From Streptomyces sp. SS1-1 (GTDB lineage: Bacteria; Actinomycetota; Actinomycetes; Streptomycetales; Streptomycetaceae), in the NCBI RefSeq assembly GCF_008973465.1, contig NZ_WBXN01000004.1, positions 6,674,501-6,738,500 on the forward strand: a stretch of DNA of 64,000 nt, written 5' to 3'. Shown here piece by piece: positions 51,807 through 61,251 of the stretch; positions within the stretch are counted from its first letter, which is position 1; each line of letters starts with the position of its first letter. The position numbers were made by a program, and so were the translations under genes. Under the pieces are notes generated by a model. It made no database searches. It had not been told where the DNA came from and worked only from the letters and a program-made list of their open reading frames with translations.

Positions 51807-54581
51807 ATGGTGAGGGACGGCACACGGACCCAGCTCATCGGGCGGCAGGACGAGTGCGAGGTCCTCGACAGCCTGCTCGCGCAGGCCAGAAGCGGCCACA
51901 GCGGCGTTCTGGTGCTGCGCGGCGAGGCGGGCATCGGCAAGACCGAGCTGCTGAACCACCTGCTCGACCGGGCGACCGGGTGCCGTGTCGTCAGGGCGGC
52001 CGGCGTGCAGTCCGAGATGGAACTCTCCTACGCCGGGCTCCACCAGCTCTGCGCTCCTTTGCTCACCCACCTCGAAGGGCTCCCCGAGCCACAGCGCGAA
52101 GCCCTGCGAACGGCCTTCGGCGTGCAGGTCGGTGACGCTCCCGACCGGTTCCTCGTCGGCCTGGCCACGCTGAGCCTGCTCGCCGCCGCCGCTGCCGGCG
52201 ACGAGCCGTTGCTGTGCCTGGTCGACGACGCCCAGTGGCTGGACCGCGTCTCGGCCCAGACACTGCAGTTCGTCGCCCGACGGCTGCTGGCCGAGCGTGT
52301 CCTGCTGGTCCTCGCCGTCCGGGAGTCCGGCTCCCGCGAGGTGCTCGCCGACCTCCCCGAGCTCGTCGTGCGCGGACTCGGCGAGCGGGACTCCCGCCGG
52401 CTCCTCGAATCGGTCGTCACCGGTCCGCTCGACCAGCGGGTGGGCGACCGCATCGTCGCCGAGACGCGCGGCAACCCGCTGGCCCTGGTGGAGCTGCCGC
52501 GCGGCCTCACCCTCCTGGAGCTGGCCGGCGGGTTCGGCGCACCGGACACCCGCCCCCTGTCCAGCCAGATCGAGGCGGGTTTCGTCCGCCGCATCCGGTC
52601 CCTCCCGGCGCAGACGCAGCAGTTGCTGCTCATCGCCGCCACCGAACCGGTCGGCGATGTGTCCCTGCTGCGGAGCGCCGCCGAGCGTCTCGGCATCGAG
52701 GTGGACCGCGCCGCCACCGAAGCCGAGGCGTCGGGTCTGCTGACCCTCGGCACATGGGTCCGCTTCCGGCACCCGCTGGTGCGCTCCGCGGCGTACCGCG
52801 CCGTCGGATTCGAGGCACGCCGGCGCGTGCACGCGGCCCTGGCCGATTCGATCGACCCCGCGCTCCACCCCGAACGCCGCGTCTGGCACCTCGCCAGTGC
52901 CACGACGGGCCCGGACGAGGACGTCGCCGCCGAACTGGAGGGCTCCGCCGGGAGGGCGCAGGCGCGCGGCGGCGTCGCCGCGGCGGCGGCCTTCCTGGAC
53001 CGGGCCACCGAGCTGACTCCCGATCCGGTGCGCCGCGGAGCCAGGGCACTGGCCGCGGCGCGGGCGAAGTACCAGGCGGGCGCCTTCGACAGCGCGCGGG
53101 AACTGGTCGACGCGGCGGAGCTGAGTCACCTCGACGAGGCCGCAGCCGGGCGGGCGACCCTGCTGCGCGGACAGATCACGTCGGCGGCCAAGAGCGCCAG
53201 CGCCGGACTGCCGCTGCTGCTCGAAGCCGCGCGGCGGCTCCAGCCGTTCGACCCCGCACTCGCCGACCAGACGTACCGGGACGCGATCTACGCGGCCCTG
53301 ACCGCGGGCCGGCTGACCACGGGCGGGGTCCGTGACGTCGCCGAAGTGGTGCTGAGCACGCCGGGCCACACCGGCGCCGCGAGCCGGGAGACCCGGCTCC
53401 TGACGGGTCTCGCCCGGGTGGTGACCGAGGGCTACGCGGCCGGCACGCCGATCCTCCTGGACGCCGTGGCGGCGTTCCGGACAGGAGAACTCTCCCGGGA
53501 GGAGGGCCTGGGCTGGCTGCCGTTGGCGTGCCGCATGGCGCACAGCACCTGGGACTTCGCCGCCTGGTCCGAGCTGTCGGCGCGGCTGGTCGACCTCGCT
53601 CGCGGCAGCGGAGCGCTCGCCGTGCTGCCCACGGCCCTTCTGCTGCGCCTGTCGAACCGGGTCTTCGCCGGCGATCTGCGCGGCGCCGCCTCCCTGACCG
53701 TGGAGGCGGGCGCGATCGGCGAAGCCACGGGCAGCACCTTCTTCGCGCACTACGGCGCACTCGTCGTGGAGCCCTTCAGGGGGCGGGAGTCGACGACCCG
53801 GGAGGCGATCGAGACACTCACCCAGGACCGCCTCCTGCGCGGTGAGGGCAAGGTGACGACGGCCACCCAGTGGGCTGCCGCAGTCCTGTGCAACGGCCTC
53901 GGCCGGTACGAGGAGGCGTACGCCGCGGCCGAGCGGGGCTGCGAGAACCCGCAGGAGCTCGGCCTGTCCCTGCAGTCCCGGGTCGAACTCGTCGAGTCCG
54001 CCGTGCGCCTGGGACGTACCGAGCGAGCGGCCGGGGCCGTACGGACGATCGAGGAGATGGCGCAGGTGAGCGGCACCCCCTGGGCGCTCGGTGTGTCCGT
54101 CGCCGCGCGTGCCCTGGTGAGCGAGGGAGCGGCCGCCGACGCCCTGCACCGGGAGGCGATCGAGCGGCTCGACACGGCCGGGGTCCGGATGGACAGCGCC
54201 CGGGCACGGCTGCGGCACGGTGAGTGGCTGCGCCGGGAACGGCGACGGGCACAGGCACGCATCCGGCTGAACGAGGCGTACGAGATGCTCGACGCGGCCG
54301 GTGCCGAGGCTTTCGCGGAACGGGCCCGAGGGGAGTTGAAGGCCGCCGGCGAGAAGGTACCCGGACGCACCGCGGCGGAGGCGGCGGTCCTCACCGCGAA
54401 GGAGGTCGAGATCGCCCGGCTCGCGCAAGGAGGCTTCACCAACCCGGAGATCGGCGCACGGCTCTTCCTCAGCCCGCACACCGTCGAATGGCATCTGCGC
54501 AAGGTCTTCGCGAAGCTCGGCATCTCCTCCCGCAAGGAGATCGGATCCGTGCGGTGGGAGACGGTGGCGACCACCCGCTGA
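51807..54581 (+). CDS. LAL-type LuxR family regulator
   Basis: 924 aa. Walker A GEAGIGKT (39-46), Walker B LLCLVDDAQWLDRV (about 135-148), a long helical middle, and a C-terminal LuxR helix-turn-helix (LTAKEVEIARLAQGG, TNPEIGARLFLSPHTVEWHL). The ATG at 51807 follows GGGAGG. It is more similar by eye to the LALs at 55131 and 61252 (LSPHTVEWHLRKV) than to 11587 (ISAHTVEYHLRKV). Stop codons of this gene and the convergent OsmC gene sit in a shared hairpin. No regulon promoter was found upstream. Confidence 0.92.
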   Translation: MVRDGTRTQLIGRQDECEVLDSLLAQARSGHSGVLVLRGEAGIGKTELLNHLLDRATGCRVVRAAGVQSEMELSYAGLHQLCAPLLTHLEGLPEPQREALRTAFGVQVGDAPDRFLVGLATLSLLAAAAAGDEPLLCLVDDAQWLDRVSAQTLQFVARRLLAERVLLVLAVRESGSREVLADLPELVVRGLGERDSRRLLESVVTGPLDQRVGDRIVAETRGNPLALVELPRGLTLLELAGGFGAPDTRPLSSQIEAGFVRRIRSLPAQTQQLLLIAATEPVGDVSLLRSAAERLGIEVDRAATEAEASGLLTLGTWVRFRHPLVRSAAYRAVGFEARRRVHAALADSIDPALHPERRVWHLASATTGPDEDVAAELEGSAGRAQARGGVAAAAAFLDRATELTPDPVRRGARALAAARAKYQAGAFDSARELVDAAELSHLDEAAAGRATLLRGQITSAAKSASAGLPLLLEAARRLQPFDPALADQTYRDAIYAALTAGRLTTGGVRDVAEVVLSTPGHTGAASRETRLLTGLARVVTEGYAAGTPILLDAVAAFRTGELSREEGLGWLPLACRMAHSTWDFAAWSELSARLVDLARGSGALAVLPTALLLRLSNRVFAGDLRGAASLTVEAGAIGEATGSTFFAHYGALVVEPFRGRESTTREAIETLTQDRLLRGEGKVTTATQWAAAVLCNGLGRYEEAYAAAERGCENPQELGLSLQSRVELVESAVRLGRTERAAGAVRTIEEMAQVSGTPWALGVSVAARALVSEGAAADALHREAIERLDTAGVRMDSARARLRHGEWLRRERRRAQARIRLNEAYEMLDAAGAEAFAERARGELKAAGEKVPGRTAAEAAVLTAKEVEIARLAQGGFTNPEIGARLFLSPHTVEWHLRKVFAKLGISSRKEIGSVRWETVATTR

Positions 54582-54606
54582 TCCGCCCGACGCGAACCCG
54601 GATCAG
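54578..54606. terminator. Small hairpin spanning both convergent stop codons
   Basis: CTGATCCG (54578-54585) / CGGATCAG (54599-54606), 8-bp stem with a 13-nt loop. The LAL TGA is in the left arm and the OsmC stop in the right arm, the same design as at 27352-27394. Confidence 0.55.
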
Positions 54607-55010
54607 ACGTGCGACACGTCCGGCTCCGCCAGCAGCGCGGGCACGGTGACGATCTTCGCCTCCCTGGACAGCAGGCGGTGGACGGGACAGCGTCCCGCCG
54701 CCGCCAGCAACTGCTCCCGCTGCGCCGGTTCCAGGTCGCCCGTCAGCCCGACGTTCTTGACGATGTGACCCTGCTGTCCGAACCGCACGGCCACGTCGAT
54801 CCGCTCCAGTGGCCAGTCGTGCCGATCCGCCAGAGCGCGCACGGCCATGGAGGTGCAGGAACCGAGCGCGGCCAGCAGCAGCTCACCTGGCGTGGGGCCC
54901 TCGTCGGCGCCGATGGGCTCGGGCTCGTCGGCGGTCAGGTGGTGCGTGCCGATCGAGACGGAACGGGTGAGCCGTGCTCCTTCGGCGACGGTCACGATAC
55001 GCGTGGTCAT
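54603..55010 (-). CDS. OsmC family peroxiredoxin-like protein
   Basis: 135 aa. Peroxidatic cysteine C52 in ALGSCTSMAVRALADR and second cysteine C108 in GRCPVHRLL match the OsmC/YhfA pattern. It lacks the Ohr signature seen in the gene at 27387-27884, so it is a different subgroup. Family members reduce hydroperoxides or act on thiol adducts. The ATG at 55010 follows GAGGAAG. An exact regulon promoter lies 57 bp upstream. It converges with a LAL gene. Confidence 0.88.
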   Translation of the reverse strand: MTTRIVTVAEGARLTRSVSIGTHHLTADEPEPIGADEGPTPGELLLAALGSCTSMAVRALADRHDWPLERIDVAVRFGQQGHIVKNVGLTGDLEPAQREQLLAAAGRCPVHRLLSREAKIVTVPALLAEPDVSHV

Positions 55011-55066
55011 GGGACTTCCTCTCGGCCGAGGTGGCGACCGGGTCCGGCCGGTTCCTCTGACGCAGT

Positions 55067-55093
55067 GACCGAGCGGGCCCGGCGCGTGTGACA
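55067..55093 (-). promoter_or_regulatory. ECF41-type promoter before the OsmC gene
   Basis: Minus strand TGTCACA (55093-55087), 16-nt spacer, GGTC (55070-55067). Exact consensus. Confidence 0.86.
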
Positions 55094-55130
55094 CGTCGGC
55101 CCGGCCCGAGACCGTGTGCTGCGGCACCGG

Positions 55131-57872
55131 TCACAGGACCGTGCGCAGGAGTCGTCGTGAGGTGATGCCCAACTTGGCGTACACCTTTCGCAGATGCCAC
55201 TCCACGGTGTGCGGGCTCAGGAACAACTGGGCCCCGATCTCGGAGTTGGTCAGCCCGTCCCGGGCCAGGCGGGCGATCTGGCTCTCCTGAGGGGTGAGCG
55301 CCGCCACGGCGGCAGCGTCGCGGCGGGCCACCGTCTCACCGGTGGCCCGCAGTTCGCGGACGGCGCGTTCGGCGAACGCGTGCGCGCCGAACCGCGCGAA
55401 GAGGGTGTGGGCCATCCGCAACTGCCTACGGGCGTCGGCGCGGCGGCCTTCGCGGCGCAGCCACTCCCCGTACAGCAGACGCGTCCGGGCCGTCTCCATG
55501 GTGACCCGGGTGCGGGCGAGCCGCTCGACGGCCTCCCGGTAGAGCCTCTCGGCCGCCGTTCCGTCACTGAGCAGCGCGCGGCACCGCGTCTGGACGCCCA
55601 GTGCCCAGTCCGTGCCGGCGGCGTCCGTGTCCCGGGTCAGCCGGACCAGTGCCGCCTCGGCCGCGTCGAGACGACCGCTGCGCACGCCGGCCTCCACCAG
55701 CTCGACCAGCCCCCACGCGGCCGCCACCAGGTCCTGCGGATGCCCGCTCGCCCGACGGGCGGCGTCCAGCGCCTCCTCGTATCTGCCCAGGCCGTTGAGG
55801 AGCACCGCACGGGCCCGGTACGCGACGGCCACACCGATGCCCTCGCCGCGGCCGAGGGCGTCCTGCGTGCCCGCCCCGATCAACGAGGCGGCTTCGTCCG
55901 CATGCCCCTGCCAGGCGGCGAGTGTCATCGTGCCGTACGGCGCGAAACCGCTGCCGACCGCGTCCTGGACCCGGGCGGTCTCCGCGATGAGCAGCGCGGC
56001 CGCGTCCAGTTCACCGGTGGTCGTGTGGACGACCACCCGGGAGTTGAGCGCGAGCGGCAACTCGGTCAGCGCGCCGACGGCACGGGCGGTACGCACGTGG
56101 CGGGTGACCAGCTCCGTCCAGCCCTCGTGGTCCCACAGGTCGGCCGCCAACGCCGAAGCCGCCCACGACCAGCGCAGCACCTCGTCGGGCTCCGTCTCCC
56201 CGCGGAACGCGCGTACCGCCTCACGCGACACGGTGACCGCGTCCTGATACCCGTCGAGGAAACGGGTGGTGAGAGCGTCCAGCAGGAGATCGGCGACGCG
56301 TGGTGTCCCCGTGGGGGGAGGGCACGTCCCGCGCGCCGCCGCCGCCACGTCGTGTACGTCCGCTCCGGACGCGAGGCTCCCGGCGAACATGGCGGCCGAC
56401 AGGGTGTCGAGGAACGTCTCGCGTGCCAGGTCCACGTCGAGCGGGACCAGGCGCCGCGCGGTGGCCAGCAGGCGGGGGAACGCTTCGTCGACGCGGCTGG
56501 AGGCGAAGGAGATGCGGGCCTCGACGAGATCCGCGCGAGCGCGGCCGAGTTCGTCGAGGGGGCTGGACCGGGCCAGCTCCAGCAGGTCGCGCGCCGCCGT
56601 GGGCGCACCGGCGCGCAGCTTCGCCTGGGCCGCGGCGAGCGCACGCGTCGCCTTGCGCGGCGGGTGCGGCGTCAGAACGGCCGCGTGGGCGAGGAACGCG
56701 GCCGCCGCGGCGGTGCCGCCCCGCGCCCGTGCCCGTCCCGCGGACGCCTCCAGCTCTGCGGCGATGGCCTCGTCCGGCCGGACCGTGGCGCGCGCCAGAT
56801 GCCAGGCACGGCGGTCGGGGTCGAGGTCGGCGTCGGTCACCGCGGCCAGGACGCCATGCACCTCTCGCAGCTCCGCGAGCCCCGCCGACCGGTAGATCGC
56901 GGAGCGCACCAACGGATGCCGGAACCGCACCAGCGTGCCGACATCGAGCAGCCCCTCCTTCACCGCGGGCTCCACCGCGTCCGGGGTGACACCCAGTCGC
57001 TCCATCGCGCTCCTGAGCAGCGACACGTCACCGACCGGTTCGGCGGCGGCCGCCAGCAGCAGGCGCTGCGTCGGGGCCGGCAGTGAGCGGGCCCGCGCGA
57101 GGTAGCTCCGCTCGATACGGCCGGTGACCCGCTGAGGGCCGTGCGGAACGGCCCCCACGGCCGTCTCCTCCTCGACGCCATCATGCGGGAGCTCCAGCAG
57201 TGCGAGGGGATTGCCGCGCGCCTCGGCGATGACGCGGTCGCGGATCCGCTCGTCCATCGGTCCTTCGGCGCCCGCCTCCAGCAGCGCACGGGCGTCGGCG
57301 TCGTCCAGACCGCGCAGCGTCAGCTCGGGCAGACCCGCCAGGTCGTCGCGTCCACGCTGCTCACGGGTGGCGAAGACCAGGGCCAGCGGTTCGGCGAGCA
57401 TCCTTCGCGCCACGAACGCCAGCGTCTGCGCGGAGACCCGGTCGAGCCACTGCGCGTCGTCCACGAGGCAGAACAGCGGTCGCCGGGCGGCGACGTCGGT
57501 CAGCAGTCCGAGCACCGCCAGACCGACCAGGAACCTGTCCGGAGGCTGCCCCGCGTTCACCCCGAACGCCGTGGCCAGCGCTTCCGCCTGCGGGGGAGGG
57601 AGGGAGCCGGCGTGCTCGAGGAAGGGCGCGCACAACTGGTGCAGCCCCGCGAACGGGAGCTCCATCTCCGACTCGGCACCCGCCCCGCGCGCCACCTGGT
57701 GCCCGGTGACGCGTGCCGCCAGGTGGTCCAGGAGGGCGGACTTCCCGATGCCGGCATCGCCGCGCAGAACCAGCGCCGCGCTGCGGCCGGCCTCCACCTC
57801 CGCCACCAGCCCGTCCAGTGCTCCGCACTCACGGCGCCGACCACGCAGCGGCTCGTGCCGGTCCCCGTTCAC
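55131..57872 (-). CDS. LAL-type LuxR family regulator
   Basis: 913 aa from GTG 57872, chosen because a G-rich ribosome site (GGGGGGCTGC) precedes it and the ATPase domain starts immediately after; the open frame extends further upstream without support. Walker A GDAGIGKS (38-45), Walker B LFCLVDDAQWLDRV, C-terminal LuxR helix-turn-helix (LTPQESQIARLARDG, TNSEIGAQLFLSPHTVEWHL). Divergent from an unknown 141-aa gene. It is close in sequence to the LALs on either side, suggesting local duplication. Confidence 0.92.
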   Translation of the reverse strand: MNGDRHEPLRGRRRECGALDGLVAEVEAGRSAALVLRGDAGIGKSALLDHLAARVTGHQVARGAGAESEMELPFAGLHQLCAPFLEHAGSLPPPQAEALATAFGVNAGQPPDRFLVGLAVLGLLTDVAARRPLFCLVDDAQWLDRVSAQTLAFVARRMLAEPLALVFATREQRGRDDLAGLPELTLRGLDDADARALLEAGAEGPMDERIRDRVIAEARGNPLALLELPHDGVEEETAVGAVPHGPQRVTGRIERSYLARARSLPAPTQRLLLAAAAEPVGDVSLLRSAMERLGVTPDAVEPAVKEGLLDVGTLVRFRHPLVRSAIYRSAGLAELREVHGVLAAVTDADLDPDRRAWHLARATVRPDEAIAAELEASAGRARARGGTAAAAAFLAHAAVLTPHPPRKATRALAAAQAKLRAGAPTAARDLLELARSSPLDELGRARADLVEARISFASSRVDEAFPRLLATARRLVPLDVDLARETFLDTLSAAMFAGSLASGADVHDVAAAARGTCPPPTGTPRVADLLLDALTTRFLDGYQDAVTVSREAVRAFRGETEPDEVLRWSWAASALAADLWDHEGWTELVTRHVRTARAVGALTELPLALNSRVVVHTTTGELDAAALLIAETARVQDAVGSGFAPYGTMTLAAWQGHADEAASLIGAGTQDALGRGEGIGVAVAYRARAVLLNGLGRYEEALDAARRASGHPQDLVAAAWGLVELVEAGVRSGRLDAAEAALVRLTRDTDAAGTDWALGVQTRCRALLSDGTAAERLYREAVERLARTRVTMETARTRLLYGEWLRREGRRADARRQLRMAHTLFARFGAHAFAERAVRELRATGETVARRDAAAVAALTPQESQIARLARDGLTNSEIGAQLFLSPHTVEWHLRKVYAKLGITSRRLLRTVL

Positions 57873-58080
57873 GCAGCCCCCCACACGCGGCGAGCTTGAC
57901 AACGCGGCCTGTGGCGGGAGCCGCGTCGGCTGCCCGGCCGTCTCCGTGGCGGGTGTCACAGAACGGAAGGCCGTCTCATCAGAAAGGGTAGAACGCCTTT
58001 CGTTCACTCGCACCGGTGTTCCCGGCGCCCGACCGGACCGGACCGGACCGGCATTGGAGGCGGAGAGGAGACGACATCCC

Positions 58081-58506
58081 ATGCTCATCGCAATGGACCG
58101 TTCCGGCGCGCACGGCGCCGCAGAGACAGCGACCCTGGCGGGGCAGGGCACCCTGGACGACGGACGCGCGCTCCGGGCACCGGAGCGGGCGGTGGCGCGC
58201 CGTCGAAGGCCCACCGTCGAAGACCCGTTCGCGGAGCCGGAGAGGTGGCTGATCGGTGTGCCGTTCCAGTCCGCTGCTTCGCGCGTGGTGTGGATGTACT
58301 ACGTGGTGAACGAGGCCGCTGACGTCTCCCAGGCGGTGCACACCGCCCTGGAACGCGCCAACAGCGCCGAGGAGGGGGACACACGGGGCGGCGGCCCCCT
58401 GACGGCGAAGGACCTGGAGATCCGCAGGCTGACGCGGGACGCCCTCGGGCACACGTCCCTGGACGACCCCATCCTGACCGACACCACGCTCACACTCTCC
58501 GTGTGA
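58081..58506 (+). CDS. Protein of unknown function (141 aa)
   Basis: 141 aa, no recognised domain. The N-terminal third is basic (ERAVARRRRPTVEDPF) and a more hydrophobic centre follows (WLIGVPFQSAASRVVWMYYV), which may be a buried core rather than a membrane helix. The C-terminus is acidic and Thr-rich (DDPILTDTTLTLSV). The ATG at 58081 follows GGAGAGGAG, a strong ribosome site, and codon bias is normal. TGTCACA occurs at 57954-57960 but the -10 position reads CATC. It is divergent from a LAL regulator, which may control it. Confidence 0.68.
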   Translation: MLIAMDRSGAHGAAETATLAGQGTLDDGRALRAPERAVARRRRPTVEDPFAEPERWLIGVPFQSAASRVVWMYYVVNEAADVSQAVHTALERANSAEEGDTRGGGPLTAKDLEIRRLTRDALGHTSLDDPILTDTTLTLSV

Positions 58507-58567
58507 CCTGGATCATGGGCATGGGATGGCATGGATGTCCCACGCCGCGCGATGTTTCGTGGTCGGC

Positions 58568-60001
58568 ATGAACGACAGCTCCAGCACCCCCTTCCCGACT
58601 CCTTCCCACTGGATCGACGGCCGCGCCGTCACCGGCACCGGACCGTTGATCGACGTGGTGTATCCCGCCGATGAATCGGTCATCGCCCGCCTCCACGAGG
58701 CCACGGCGGACGAGGTGGACCTGGCCGTCGCCGCCGCGGTCGCCGCCTTCCCCGGATGGGCTTCGACGTCCCCGCAGCGGCGGGCGGACGTCATGCGGCG
58801 CCTGGCCGAGGGCCTGCAGAGGCGCAGCGAGGAACTGGCGGCCACGATCACCCTGGAGATGGGCGCCCCGGTGGCCTTCTCCCGGCAGGCGCAGGTCGGG
58901 TTCCCGGTCGCGTCCACCCTGGCCGCGACCGCCGCGGCCGAGCGGTTCGAATGGACCGAGACGGTGGAGAACTCACTCGTCGTCCGCGAGCCCGTCGGAG
59001 TGGTCGGGGCCATCACCCCGTGGAACTTCCCGCTGCAGCAGTTGGTGACGAAGGTGGTCCCGGCGATGCTGGCGGGCAACACCGTTGTCGTCAAGCCCTC
59101 CGAGATGTCCCCCCTCAGCGCCCGCATGTTCGCGGAGATCGCCACCGAGGCAGGTCTTCCGAACGGTGTGTTCAATGTGGTGCAGGGGACCGGCCCGGTC
59201 GTCGGTGAAGCCCTGTCCCGCCACCCGAAGATCGACATGATCTCCTTCACCGGGTCCACCCGCGCGGGCAGGAGCGTCTCCCGTGCCGCATCCGCCACGG
59301 TGAAGCGGGTCGCACTCGAACTCGGCGGCAAGGCGGCCCACATCATCCTCCCCGAGGCGGACCTCGATTCCGCCGTCACCCGCGGACTCGCCTTCGCCTG
59401 GGCCAACGCCGGACAGGCCTGCGGCGCCTATGTGCGCATGCTCGTGCCCGAGGGCCTCCAGGCGGTCGTGGTCGACAAGCTCCGGGCCGCCGCCCAGGAG
59501 TACGTGGTCGGTGATCCCACCGCCGAGGCCACACGGATCGGGCCCCTCGCCTCGGAGACCCAGCGCCGACGCGTCGACGACTACATCCGACGTGGCATCG
59601 CCGACGGCGCCACCCTCGTGACGGGCGGACCCGGTCGCCCGGAGGGCTTGGAGACCGGCGCCTACGTCAGGCCCACGATCTTCTCCGATGTCGCGCCCGA
59701 GTCGGTCATCGCACAGGAGGAGATCTTCGGTCCCGTCCTGGTCGTCATCCCCTACACCGACGACGACCATGCCGTCGAGATCGCCAACTCCACGATCTAC
59801 GGCCTCAACGCGGCGGTGACCGGCGACGAGGACCACGCCATGGCGATCGCCATGCGCCTGCGGGTCGGGCAGGTCGACGTCAACGGCGGCCAGCACAACT
59901 TCCAGGCGCCTTTCGGCGGATACAAGCAGTCGGGCAACGGCCGGGAGATGGGCCGCGCGGGTCTCGAGGAGTTCCTGGAGACCAAGGCGATCACACGCTG
60001 A
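58568..60001 (+). CDS. Aldehyde dehydrogenase family protein
   Basis: 477 aa. Catalytic C285 in NAGQACGAY, general base E251 in LELGGKA, PWNF (151-154) and FTGSTRAGR (227-235) are all in place. The start at 58568 lacks a clear ribosome site, and an in-frame ATG at 58526 is the alternative. It is similar in length but only distantly related to the benzaldehyde-type enzyme at 2811. A general aldehyde-detoxifying role fits the island. It is followed by an MmyB-like regulator on the same strand. Confidence 0.9.
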   Translation: MNDSSSTPFPTPSHWIDGRAVTGTGPLIDVVYPADESVIARLHEATADEVDLAVAAAVAAFPGWASTSPQRRADVMRRLAEGLQRRSEELAATITLEMGAPVAFSRQAQVGFPVASTLAATAAAERFEWTETVENSLVVREPVGVVGAITPWNFPLQQLVTKVVPAMLAGNTVVVKPSEMSPLSARMFAEIATEAGLPNGVFNVVQGTGPVVGEALSRHPKIDMISFTGSTRAGRSVSRAASATVKRVALELGGKAAHIILPEADLDSAVTRGLAFAWANAGQACGAYVRMLVPEGLQAVVVDKLRAAAQEYVVGDPTAEATRIGPLASETQRRRVDDYIRRGIADGATLVTGGPGRPEGLETGAYVRPTIFSDVAPESVIAQEEIFGPVLVVIPYTDDDHAVEIANSTIYGLNAAVTGDEDHAMAIAMRLRVGQVDVNGGQHNFQAPFGGYKQSGNGREMGRAGLEEFLETKAITR

Positions 60002-60160
60002 CACACCGTGCCACCGTTTCCGGGGAACGCACTGTCCGGGAATGAGGCGACCGGACACGACGTTGTCCTGGTCGACCGAGGGCTGACACCTCGTCGAACC
60101 ACCGCATCACGGCCGTGCCGCCCGAGCCCGGGCGGCACGGGTCCCTGCGAAAGGACGACC

Positions 60161-60991
60161 ATGGCGGACCGCGCGGCACTGGCCGCGTTCCTGCGGGCGC
60201 GCCGCGACGCCCTGCAACCCGAGGACGTCGGATTGCCGCGTGGCCGCCGCAGGCGTACCGGAGGGCTGCGGCGCGAAGAAGTCGCGGCCCTGTGCGACAT
60301 GTCGGTGGACTACTACGGCCGGCTGGAGCAGCCACGCGGTCCGCACCCCTCGGAGCAGATGCTCACCGCGCTGGCCCGCGGTCTGCGCCTGTCACTGGAG
60401 GAACGCGATCTCCTCTTCCAACTCGCCGGTCACGCCCTGCCGTCCCGGGCGCGCCGCGGTGATCACGTCGCGCCCGGGATGATGCGCGTCCTGGACCGGC
60501 TCCAGGACACTCCCGCCCAGGTGATGAACCACCTGGGCGAGACGCTGAGTCAGACACGCCCCGCCAGGGCCCTGCTGGGTGACCAGACGGCCTACACGGG
60601 ACCGGCCCGCAGTTCCCACTACCGGTGGTTCACGGACCCCGCCGCCCGCGCGATCCACCCCGAGAGCGATCACGCCGAGCAGAGCCGTCTCCTGGTGGCC
60701 GATCTCCACAGCGCCTACTCCCGCGACGGGGACGACTCGGGGGTCGCCTCGCTGGTGGACGCGCTGAACGAGAGGAGTCCCGAGTTCGCCGGCCTCTGGC
60801 GGCAACGCCCTGTGCTGGGACCGTACTGCGGCACCAAGCGCTTCGTGCACCCGCAGATCGGAACGCTCGAACTGCACTGCCAGACGCTGATCGACCCCGA
60901 TCAGTCCCAGCGGCTCGTGGTCTACACCGCGACACCGGGGACGGAGAGCCACACCAACCTCCGACTGCTGTCCCTCCTGCCGGTCTTCTGA
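60161..60991 (+). CDS. XRE/HTH regulator with MmyB-like ligand domain
   Basis: 276 aa. The N-terminal helix-turn-helix includes RTGGLRREEVAALCDMSVDYYGRLEQPRG-type sequence (about 28-56, quoted in part), which is typical of this family. The C-terminal MmyB-like domain (about 105-276) contains YRWFTDPAAR and the late GTLELHCQTL. Such regulators often control adjacent short-chain or aldehyde dehydrogenases in response to a fatty-acid-like ligand. The ATG at 60161 follows AAGGACGACC. It lies 159 bp after the aldehyde dehydrogenase and may control it. Confidence 0.9.
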   Translation: MADRAALAAFLRARRDALQPEDVGLPRGRRRRTGGLRREEVAALCDMSVDYYGRLEQPRGPHPSEQMLTALARGLRLSLEERDLLFQLAGHALPSRARRGDHVAPGMMRVLDRLQDTPAQVMNHLGETLSQTRPARALLGDQTAYTGPARSSHYRWFTDPAARAIHPESDHAEQSRLLVADLHSAYSRDGDDSGVASLVDALNERSPEFAGLWRQRPVLGPYCGTKRFVHPQIGTLELHCQTLIDPDQSQRLVVYTATPGTESHTNLRLLSLLPVF

Positions 60992-61251
60992 GAGTGTGGC
61001 CCTCACCGGTGCCGGGGGTCAGGCCCGACGGCGCGGCACCTACGGTTGGCGCGTGGCCGCCGCGGTGAGAGGCGGGGGCCGACAGCGCAGGGAGTCGCCC
61101 TGTGACAACTTCCGCACCATCTCGCACGTGGAATGTGTCACAAGGTGTAGACACAAGGTGTTCTCTCTGCTCCGGGTATCGTGCAAAGGGACCGTTCCGA
61201 GACTCGTCGTGGGAGCTCGCCGCCCCTGGAGCCACCTAAGGAGCCACGCGC

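Noticed and set aside
51744..54494. 916-aa open frame on the minus strand
   Set aside because: Antisense shadow of the LAL gene at 51807-54581; low-complexity Gly/Arg/Glu sequence with no motif.
57954..57980. TGTCACA box upstream of the unknown gene at 58081
   Set aside because: The -10 position is CATC, two mismatches from GGTC; not enough to call.
61081..61142. Two TGTCACA boxes upstream of the last LAL
   Set aside because: The plus-strand copy (61136) has no -10 box at the right distance. The minus-strand copy (61101-61107) has TGTC at 61081-61084 but faces a gene on the opposite strand, so any transcript would be antisense.
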